Shown here piece after piece: positions 7,322 through 14,349 of a stretch of DNA of 40,339 bases. Source of the DNA: Psittacicella hinzii (GTDB lineage Bacteria; Pseudomonadota; Gammaproteobacteria; Enterobacterales; Psittacicellaceae); the NCBI RefSeq assembly GCF_003585935.1, contig NZ_NRJG01000035.1:1-40339 (forward strand). Reading direction: 5' to 3'. The notes below the pieces were generated by a model. That model ran no database searches, was not told where the DNA came from, and worked only from the letters and a program-made list of their open reading frames with translations. The position numbers and the translations under genes were made by a program. The number at the start of each line of letters is the position of its first letter. The first letter of the stretch is position 1.

Positions 7322-7759
7322 ATGCAGTATATTGGCAGTTATCATACCGAATTAGCCGAACTTAGTTCGCAAGTAAGCCAAGTAGAAAAAGAAAACTACT
7401 TTAACCTTAATGAAATTGCACAAAAGTTCTCGGTCGATCCTTATTTAACCATTTGTAATTGGTTACAGCAACCAGCAACCTTAGACTTGTTGGTAGCTTG
7501 GGAACAATTACATAATCAGCAGTTTAACTTAGCAGCTTGGGAAAAGATTAAATCATCTGTAGGAAGTAATTCTTTTGCTTTAAGCCCAGTTGCTTGGGTA
7601 AGTTTAACGCAAGCCCAAGGGTTATATTTGCACTCACGTGATCCTAAAATAGTGTTAGCGCATCCGGCTTTAGCCATGGATTTTACGATGTGGATAAGTC
7701 CGAGTTATCGCTTAAAAACCATTCTCGAATATATGTTACAACGCAGCAAGCGTAGCTGA
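7322..7759 (+). CDS. Stand-alone KilA-N domain protein
   Basis: A 145-residue protein matching the KilA-N DNA-binding domain across about residues 26-140: the YFNLNEIAQKF start, an NW(L)...T..L segment, then HPALAMDFTMWISPSYRLKTI (114-134), which is close to the family signature HP.LA..FA.WISP.F. KilA-N proteins are mostly from phages and large DNA viruses and act as DNA-binding or regulatory proteins. Here no phage genes flank it, and it lacks the usual C-terminal partner domain (ANT or Bro-C). GAGG is 6 bases before the ATG. It may be a domesticated phage remnant working as a regulator. The C-terminus RSKRS is basic. Confidence 0.8.
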   Translation: MQYIGSYHTELAELSSQVSQVEKENYFNLNEIAQKFSVDPYLTICNWLQQPATLDLLVAWEQLHNQQFNLAAWEKIKSSVGSNSFALSPVAWVSLTQAQGLYLHSRDPKIVLAHPALAMDFTMWISPSYRLKTILEYMLQRSKRS

Positions 7760-7932
7760 ATGCCCCCAGCGAAATTTCTTGCCATGGGCAAAGATTTTTA
7801 GGGCAGTCACAGGTTATTAGGTTTAGCCAAAGTAAGCGTAAGCTTACTTGATAATAATCTGGGAGCATGACCACCTATCCAGATGCTTGCCGCTTCTAGC
7901 TGTTGGAGGCCAGAGCCATAAGCTAGAAACCA
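7760..7932 (+). other. Hairpin-rich 3' region or RNA after the KilA-N gene
   Basis: Between the KilA-N stop and the stem-loop at 7933-7963 several hairpins can be drawn: CTTTGCCC-type pairing around CTTGCC-ATG-GGCAAAG (about 7780-7795), the perfect AAGTAAGC-GTAA-GCTTACTT with a GNRA-like loop (about 7830-7850), AGCAT / ATGCT around 7865-7890, and TCTAGCT / AGCTAGA (about 7896-7928). This is denser structure than the neighbouring intergenic DNA. It may be a long structured 3' UTR or an RNA processed from it; I do not recognise a known RNA class. Confidence 0.4.
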
Positions 7933-7963
7933 GGCCTTCTATTTAGTTGCTAAATAGAAGGCC
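7933..7963 (+). terminator. Strong stem-loop terminator
   Basis: GGCCTTCTATTTAG-TTG-CTAAATAGAAGGCC: a perfect 14-bp stem with a 3-base loop, followed by GTTTATT. It probably ends transcription from the KilA-N gene. Confidence 0.75.
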
Positions 7964-8670
7964 GTTTATTGAGTAATGGATTAAGAATTCTCCTTAGTGG
8001 TTCTTCTATCCCGTATCAAAGAAGTTCATTTCTTTTCTCATATCCGAAGTTATATCTTACCTTTGATTTTATCGTCTTTTCCTCCCTCTCCTACTCCTTC
8101 TTCTACTGCTCTCCGATTACTATTCCTGTTTCTCCGACTACGACTCTTCCTCATTTTTTAATAATTTATCGAGTTGTTTATTGGCTAGATAGTCTATTCA
8201 CATTATTTATCAATTCCCATTATTATCAATTCACACAGTTGTATTTATCTTTATTCAGCTTCTCTTATCCAGTCTGCTCTTTATGTAGAAGTCTTTTTGG
8301 TCGAAATCTTTTTATCAGGTAGTCTATTTGTTCTGAATTGTCTGTATTTAGCAGCTATTTATCAAGTCTTGTAGTGGATCACTTTTTCCTTTACCACCTA
8401 CTCTGTCCTAGAGGATAGATAAAAAATAGCGATTTTTAGTGTTTTGAGCTCCTAATATTTGGAGTTAAAGTACTTGGTAGGCATGCGTTTGATAGGCGGG
8501 ATTAATTGCCATCCTTACCCCTTATAAAGCAAAGTGCTAAATGCTTGAATTTACTCACCTTTTTACGCTTATTTTTAGCAAAATCCCCCTCATAGTTTTA
8601 TAATATAAAGACCTAATTTTTTCTTCAATTACATGGGTAATGCCCATAGATCTAACATCTTTGCAAAATT
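7964..8670. other. Non-coding region with a C-rich, G-poor segment
   Basis: No credible gene. The frame at 7969-8322 begins at a TTG without a Shine-Dalgarno and is a by-product of a pyrimidine-rich strand. In 8041-8160 I count 38 C against 9 G, the composition of a Rho utilisation site on plus-strand RNA. A promoter for nudE lies at 8575-8604, and ATGGG-taatg-CCCAT makes a small hairpin at 8633-8647 in its leader. Confidence 0.5.
8575..8604 (+). promoter_or_regulatory. Probable nudE-cysQ promoter
   Basis: TTAGCA (8575-8580), 18 bases, TATAAT (8599-8604). Transcription would start near 8611, giving a leader of about 60 bases to the nudE ATG at 8671, with a small hairpin at 8633-8647. Confidence 0.55.
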
Positions 8671-9237
8671 ATGACTAATAGTAAACGTACAAAACCACAA
8701 GTAAAAGAGATTCGTCCTCTGGGCAAGCTTGGCATGTTTAGAGTGCAGGCTTTAGACTTAACTTTCGCAAATGGACAAGAAAGGGAGTATTTTCGTTTAG
8801 CGGCTAAACGTGATGCAGTAACTGTAGTAGCTGTAGATGGAAATGACCTTTTACTCATTGAAGAGTTTGCGGGTGGGACTTTAGAGTATGAGTTAGGTTT
8901 TGTGCGTGGTGCAATAGATGAGGGAGAAACTTATCTCCAAGCAGGAGGACGCGAACTGGCCGAAGAAGCTGGTTATGAAGCATCTTCTCTTACTCACTTA
9001 ACTACTATGTACAATTCAACAGGTTATCAAACAGCCAAAATGTACGTGGTAGTGGCTACAGGTTTAAGTGCCTTAGCTCAACGTCCAGAGGGTGATGAAC
9101 CTGAACCACTTGAAATTGTACGTTGGCCATTAACTAAACTTGATGAGCTATTAACTCATCCGCGTTTTCGCGATAGTCGTAATCTGGTGGCATTATATGC
9201 TTTCCGTGATTACTATCATCAATATATGCAGAGTTAA
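8671..9237 (+). CDS. nudE: NudE, ADP-sugar / dinucleotide NUDIX hydrolase
   Basis: A 188-residue protein closely following NudE, which hydrolyses ADP-ribose, NADH and Ap3A to AMP-containing products in the cytosol. The NUDIX box is complete at residues 80-102 (G80, E86, R94, E95, L96, E98, E99, G101, Y102). The family motif EGDEPEPLEIVRWPL near residue 140 matches E. coli NudE (EGDEPEPLPQVRWPL), and the RD(S)RN(L)VAL segment matches EARNVSAL. It is followed 24 bases later by the cysQ homologue, an arrangement I recall from other gammaproteobacteria; both enzymes clear adenine nucleotide by-products. The leader has only a weak Shine-Dalgarno. A diverged paralog is at 1851-2411. Confidence 0.92.
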   Translation: MTNSKRTKPQVKEIRPLGKLGMFRVQALDLTFANGQEREYFRLAAKRDAVTVVAVDGNDLLLIEEFAGGTLEYELGFVRGAIDEGETYLQAGGRELAEEAGYEASSLTHLTTMYNSTGYQTAKMYVVVATGLSALAQRPEGDEPEPLEIVRWPLTKLDELLTHPRFRDSRNLVALYAFRDYYHQYMQS

Positions 9238-9261
9238 GTGTAAGCAGTGAGAAAGTAGCAG

Positions 9262-11937
9262 ATGAATACCTCAAAATTAGCCGCGATTTATAGTCCGGCA
9301 GAATTAGAAAAAGTATTACCCGAACTCTTTAAAAATCAAGTCTTCTTACCTGTATGTCAATTGCTCATTAACGCTGGTGCTGTTGCTACGGCAGTAGGGG
9401 CAGCTGATTTAGCTGTTGACTTAAAAGATGACAATTCAGAAGTAACTTATGTAGATAAGATGCTTTCTACATACTTTACCGAACAACTACCACAGATTTT
9501 TGGGGACTTTGCGATTTCGGAAGAGAATATGGCAGAGTATCCGGATTTTGATTTACAACATACGCGTTGTTGGTGGTTAGTAGATCCGCTTGATGGCACT
9601 AAAGGTTATGCTCAAGGACGTGCAGACTATTGCCACATGCTAAGTTTTATCGATCAAGGACAAGCGTTAATGACGTTTGTCTATGAACCTGTAGCTGGTA
9701 AGCTACACTATGCAGTACAAAACCTTGGCGTGTTTGTCGTAAGTTTAGAGTCTGCGGCTATAACTTATCAAGTGCAAGGACAAGAAGTAAGTGAAGCACA
9801 GTTTGTAAGTGCAGTACGTCAAGCTGGTAGTCAAGCTATGAGCTTAGTACAAGCAAACTACCAAGCAAGCTTTAAATTTAAACGTATAATGCATGCAGAT
9901 GCCGTAAATACGTATGAGTTTTTAGTTTGTTCTGGTGTAGGTAATGTACGTGAGTTTGCTACTAGTGATACTTACATGCAATATCTAACGCAACAAGTAG
10001 CAGCTTACCAAGAGTTAAAGACTCAAGCTTTACAACACTATGCAGCTTATAATCTGGCGTGGAATCAATTTATTACAGATGAGATCTATGCCTTAGAAAA
10101 ACGTCAGGGCTTAAAACATACTCCGCTTTATCAGATTAGCTTTGAAAAAGAAGAAGCTGATGCTAATGCAGTGGGTAATGAAGTCTCTAGTACTAATCCA
10201 GCTGCTACAAGTGCAGCTAACAGTACAAGCGCAGCTGCAAATTCAAATAATGAGTATGTATTTGCTCCGAAAGCAAAAGCTCAAGCTACGAACGTAGAGC
10301 AAACCTCTGATTTAGAAGCTAAAACCGACGAAGCTAAAGTTAAAGAGCTTAAAGAACTTCTAGCAGACTCTCGTCCGCTTGAACAACGAATTGCTGATCT
10401 TAAAATTGCTAAGCCTCGTCTTACTCTTAATCCAGCTTATGCTTCGCTTTACCAGAAGTTTAACCGCCAAGCATTAACTGCAGGTTTACAGTTCTGGCGC
10501 AAGATCTTAACTACAGATAAGCAAGTAGCAAGTAAAGCAGAACTAACTTTCTTAAATAATAGCTATGCTCTTAATGCCTTTAGAAAAGCTTTTGCAGCAT
10601 GGGTAAGTAAATTCGAGCAAAGCCCAGCCTCTACTTTTATCGCTCAAGAAGAGGTTGTAAACTGCGTAGCTCCGCCAAGTGTTTTAGGTAAGTATTTATT
10701 ACAACAATGTGTCTTAGAACTGCGTTGGGAAGATCTCGCTGATATCTATAAGATGCCATTAGATCAAGATACGCAACTAAGCATCTCTTGCCAAAACCAA
10801 ACTGAACTTACAAGTCAGAGTTCGCAAGTAGCTACAAATAAAACTGCTCTGGCGGTTAATGCTGATTTTGCTGAACTTGGTTTAGATATACCTGCATGGG
10901 CATGGGAGTATGAACACTATACCCGCTATCATCATTTCTACTTAGCGGCTTATAGTATTAAACATTTCCCGGCTGCAGCTTATGAACGTCAAGTGCGTTT
11001 ATTAGCTAGTGCCTTTAATCCTCTGTTTGGACAAAGTTTAAACTTAGGAGGCGAACAAGAAGTACCTGTACGTCTAAACTTACAGCACTTCCCGCATTTA
11101 GATGTACTAGCCAGCCACAATAAGCTAGCAGTTAAATATCAAGATGAGTTACTATTAACTTATGTAACTTTAGGTCATAAGGCTGTAAATGAAAGTCTAG
11201 CCAAAAAAATGCAGTATCTAACTACTGAAGAAAAATTCTATCTTACAGTATTAGTACATTTAACCGCTGAACTTGCAGACTTTGCAGCTAAGTATCCTAA
11301 TCCGCACTTTATTCTTGATAAAACTGCCAAACCTGAAGCTTATGCAGCAATTAATCTAATTCAAGGTGCACGTACGCAACAAGCTTTAGGAGTATTTGCT
11401 CTACCTTATCGTGAGGGTAACTTTAAGTTAGATACTATGCATTCGGCAGGAGTAAAAGCAAGTAAAGTGTTTGCTTGTTTATCTGACGGACGTTTAACTA
11501 ATTACTTACTTCCTAATGCTATGAAGATTTGGGACGTAGCTCCAGCGCTAGTTTATGCACAAAACTCAACTAGTCCGCATGCTATGATCTTCAATCTATC
11601 GGATGTAAACCAAGTACCATGGAAGAGAACAAATATTAACTTTAGTAGTGAAGAAGTATATCCATTAATGATGACTGAAGACTATATGTCAATTCCGTTT
11701 ATCTTAGATATACCAACGCTAATGTATTTACAACTTCCGTACTTACTCAACTTCCATAAACCATTAAAAGAGCAAGCTTTAGCTCGTCAACACTATTGCC
11801 AAGCTCATCCTGAAAATGCGCAAGCATTTATGGCTGAACTAGCAACTCGTGAAATGAGTGAAGAAGAGTTTATAGCAACTGGTTTAAATCCAATTATGCG
11901 TCAAGCATGGCAAACCTTTAAAACAACTCTAGCTTAG
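9262..11937 (+). CDS. cysQ: CysQ-family 3'(2'),5'-bisphosphate nucleotidase with a huge insertion
   Basis: An 891-residue member of the inositol monophosphatase superfamily, against about 246 for E. coli CysQ, which turns 3'-phosphoadenosine 5'-phosphate into AMP. N-terminal part: DNSEVTYVD (57-65), SEEN (86-89), WWLVDPLDGTKGY (104-116, first metal-binding aspartates) and IDQGQALMTFVYEP (130-143), all aligning with CysQ. The C-terminal fold motif appears only at 728-763: SAG..AS(K)...LSDGR...NAMKIWDVAP, with D758 as the expected third metal ligand. DPLDG and WD are thus 650 residues apart instead of about 120. The extra part includes a disordered Ala/Ser/Asn-rich linker (300-345), a charged helix (346-383) and unknown helical regions (384-725). 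A 130-residue tail follows WD. The frame is continuous and its codon use matches neighbours, so it is not a sequencing join. Downstream of nudE by 24 bases; it ends before the hairpin at 11987-12014. Confidence 0.85.
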   Translation: MNTSKLAAIYSPAELEKVLPELFKNQVFLPVCQLLINAGAVATAVGAADLAVDLKDDNSEVTYVDKMLSTYFTEQLPQIFGDFAISEENMAEYPDFDLQHTRCWWLVDPLDGTKGYAQGRADYCHMLSFIDQGQALMTFVYEPVAGKLHYAVQNLGVFVVSLESAAITYQVQGQEVSEAQFVSAVRQAGSQAMSLVQANYQASFKFKRIMHADAVNTYEFLVCSGVGNVREFATSDTYMQYLTQQVAAYQELKTQALQHYAAYNLAWNQFITDEIYALEKRQGLKHTPLYQISFEKEEADANAVGNEVSSTNPAATSAANSTSAAANSNNEYVFAPKAKAQATNVEQTSDLEAKTDEAKVKELKELLADSRPLEQRIADLKIAKPRLTLNPAYASLYQKFNRQALTAGLQFWRKILTTDKQVASKAELTFLNNSYALNAFRKAFAAWVSKFEQSPASTFIAQEEVVNCVAPPSVLGKYLLQQCVLELRWEDLADIYKMPLDQDTQLSISCQNQTELTSQSSQVATNKTALAVNADFAELGLDIPAWAWEYEHYTRYHHFYLAAYSIKHFPAAAYERQVRLLASAFNPLFGQSLNLGGEQEVPVRLNLQHFPHLDVLASHNKLAVKYQDELLLTYVTLGHKAVNESLAKKMQYLTTEEKFYLTVLVHLTAELADFAAKYPNPHFILDKTAKPEAYAAINLIQGARTQQALGVFALPYREGNFKLDTMHSAGVKASKVFACLSDGRLTNYLLPNAMKIWDVAPALVYAQNSTSPHAMIFNLSDVNQVPWKRTNINFSSEEVYPLMMTEDYMSIPFILDIPTLMYLQLPYLLNFHKPLKEQALARQHYCQAHPENAQAFMAELATREMSEEEFIATGLNPIMRQAWQTFKTTLA

Positions 11938-11986
11938 AGCGGTATGAAACTACTCTCTTAGAATTGTTATAGCTATTCTAAACGTA

Positions 11987-12014
11987 GAACCCCCAGTCAA
12001 CTGACTGGGGGTTC
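11987..12014. terminator. Hairpin between convergent genes
   Basis: GAACCCCCAGTC-AACT-GACTGGGGGTTC: a perfect 12-bp GC-rich stem between the cysQ end (11937) and the end of the minus-strand gene at 12122. T-runs are poor on both sides (TACTGTTATT on plus), but position and strength suggest a bidirectional terminator. Confidence 0.65.
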
Positions 12015-12121
12015 TACTGTTATTCATTGTGATCAATAAGGGCTCTAATAGCTAGATGGCTAAGGATATAAATACAATCTACAGAAGTAGGATTTATAGC
12101 ACCATAGAGCTATGCTCGAGA

Positions 12122-13426
12122 CTAGAATACTCCATTATTGTAGGCATAGATAAAAGCAAAGAAAGCAATAATTAGTAAGCAAACTAAGAAGAACTTACGT
12201 GCACCGCTTGGACGTGCAGCTTTAGAAGCTTTAGTATAGTTCGCAAAGTCTTGGTTTTCTTCGCTAGATAAGTAAGTACGAGCGTCTTTAGTCACCATTT
12301 TGTCGTATTGCTCTAAGCTTACGTTGTTTTCAGCTAACACATGATTACGCATTTGCTGCGCAGCTGCAAGCACTTCCATGGCATTTTCTAATGGTTGGGC
12401 ACAGAATTGCGCGTAAGTAGTGGTAAAGAACTCAACTAACATCCGTTGGTAATCACCAGCTGCTTGGTCGATAAAGTTTAAGAAAGTCTCAGAAACACGT
12501 AATTGACCGTATTTTTCAGCAAAGTGTTCACGTTCACAAGTTAGAGCAAATTGATGGAAATCATCTAAGAAGTCCACGTCTTTACTATTGCGGATTTCTT
12601 TCCATCTTAACATGTCAGGGATGGCTTTTTCTACCGAGTCATAGATGTAATATGATTGCATTAGATAATCTAAGTTACCTAGCATTAACATATTTTGATC
12701 ATCTTGGTGCATTGGCCAAATAGTTGGATGAACGTGAATATTTTCTTTATCAGCATAGATATAGTGTAATTGAGCGTATAAGCTAAAAATACCACTAATA
12801 CCAGTTAAGTATAAAATGTAGTCATACATTTTATCTAATACTTGATCAGCTTGCGCATTGTTCTCAGCTACTAATGGATAAGCGTACGCACATGCTGCAT
12901 ATAAACCATCACTAGCTGCGTCACGCGGATCCATACGTTTTGGTAGTAGGTTTTTAAACGTAGTTTCACCTGCGTAGAATTTACTTAAAATGCTCTCGAA
13001 CTCTTCGGCTGTATAAGGTTTAACCGCTAGTTGACGATTTAAGTTTAATTCTTGGTTGAGAACAAATAACTGAATCGCTTTACGTGTAGCATTACGACGT
13101 AAGGTATCATTTTTACTTAAACCAAGTACTTCCATTTGTACGAGGTAAATGAAGCTGATTTGACTTGAAACGCACAGACTTTTTAATTGGAAGTGTGGTG
13201 AGTCTGTATGATAGAAAGTCCCACGTAAACAACGGACACCACAAGCTAATTCTTTAGGGTTTTCACTATCATGATAGCTAGCAAGACCATTTACGGCATA
13301 AACTCCAACTACGTCATGAATTAAAGCGTTATCACCATAGAAGAATGCTACATCTTTATCAAAGATAGGTTGAACTTTATTTACTAAATCAGGATTCTGA
13401 TAAACTTTATAGTTAATGTTTGCCAT
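12122..13426 (-). CDS. Unknown tail-anchored membrane protein
   Basis: A 434-residue protein without a signal peptide but with one hydrophobic segment at the very C-terminus (FFLVCLLIIAFFAFIYAY, about 411-428) after a basic SGARK, the layout of a tail-anchored inner-membrane protein with a large cytosolic domain. The cytosolic part is helical, with conserved-looking elements DPRDAASDGLYAACAYAYP (about 168-186) and HVHPTIWPMHQDDQNMLMLG (about 231-250). No family recognised. There is no obvious Shine-Dalgarno at the ATG. It is transcribed alone, convergent with cysQ. Confidence 0.7.
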   Translation of the reverse strand: MANINYKVYQNPDLVNKVQPIFDKDVAFFYGDNALIHDVVGVYAVNGLASYHDSENPKELACGVRCLRGTFYHTDSPHFQLKSLCVSSQISFIYLVQMEVLGLSKNDTLRRNATRKAIQLFVLNQELNLNRQLAVKPYTAEEFESILSKFYAGETTFKNLLPKRMDPRDAASDGLYAACAYAYPLVAENNAQADQVLDKMYDYILYLTGISGIFSLYAQLHYIYADKENIHVHPTIWPMHQDDQNMLMLGNLDYLMQSYYIYDSVEKAIPDMLRWKEIRNSKDVDFLDDFHQFALTCEREHFAEKYGQLRVSETFLNFIDQAAGDYQRMLVEFFTTTYAQFCAQPLENAMEVLAAAQQMRNHVLAENNVSLEQYDKMVTKDARTYLSSEENQDFANYTKASKAARPSGARKFFLVCLLIIAFFAFIYAYNNGVF

Positions 13427-14349
13427 GTGGTGAGTACTCAGAAGTAAAGTGGCATAGTATAAAAAGTGAGAAGCTGTATTTCTTTGTTTATAAATTCTTG
13501 GTAAGAATATATGATTAAGAGTAAGCTTAAAAATAAGGGGTAGCTTAATAAGAGTTACTTAACTAGGGCATAAAACTTTAGCTAAGCAAATCAGCTTAAA
13601 TTGGACTATTGAGTGCAACTCAATACTTACTTAGTATAGCAATAATTGAGCTTAAAATTTTAAAAAGCACGCTAGAAAAATAGTTCACAGCATGTACAAG
13701 TCGTGCTTGCATTATAGTGAAACTATAGTTTAAGAATTACTTAAACAATAGACTGCTCAAACTTGTATTCTAATTACTTAAATCATAGTTTGAGATATAG
13801 CCTAGCTATAGCTTGATCAATTATTGGGTAAAACGACAGCAGGACTAAAAAAGTATAGTTTTGAGGCTCTGTGAGTAATATTTCAGGTTTTATATGTTTG
13901 AGCTTTAACGGTAGATTACCCATTGCTATAAAATATAGTCTTTTCCCTATTATATCGTTGTTGTAAAAAAAAAAACATGGGAAATGGCTCATTCCGAGGC
14001 GGAGTATGTAAAAAATAAATAGGAGTTGTAATCGCATTTTACTCGATCCAAAAGTGTATATCTTAGATAAAGTAAATCCCAGAAAGGAGTAACAACTCTT
14101 TTCTGGGATTTATGCCTTGGTAGTAATTTTTGAGAAACTCTCTATTTTTTACTTTGAGTATGCTTAGCCAGCTTCTAAGTGTTAGTGACTTCTAGGTGCT
14201 AATGATTTCTAGAACTGATGGCTTTAAACGGTTAAAGCTTCAAGTAACTGAACCTTTGGGTAACTAAATCAAACCTTTCAGCAACTAATAACTTCAGAAA
14301 CCAGAAGTAATAAACAACTAGAGCTCTATCTGTTAGCAGCTGGTATATC
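13427..14349. other. Non-coding region with terminator hairpin
   Basis: About 920 bases without a convincing gene. An 84-codon minus-strand frame at 13783-14037 lacks a Shine-Dalgarno, runs through an 11-base A/T homopolymer (13965-13975) and looks accidental. Imperfect repeats of (AGT)GACTTCTAGGTGCTAATGATTTCTAG type occupy about 14170-14215. The only clear element is the stem-loop at 14074-14112. Confidence 0.5.
14074..14112. terminator. Long stem-loop terminator
   Basis: AAATCCCAGAAAGGAGT and ACTCTTTTCTGGGATTT form a 17-bp stem (one G-T pair) with loop AACA or similar. On the minus strand it is followed by ACTTTAT and would end the transcript of the GT8 gene at 14350-16500, 240 bases beyond its stop; on plus it is followed by ATGCC. 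Confidence 0.6.

Noticed and set aside
7969-8322. 117-codon frame as a gene
   Set aside because: TTG start without Shine-Dalgarno; Phe/Ser/Leu/Tyr/Pro-rich composition follows directly from a pyrimidine-rich strand.
13783-14037. 84-codon minus-strand frame as a gene
   Set aside because: No Shine-Dalgarno, crosses an 11-base homopolymer, hydrophobic random-looking composition and no neighbours.
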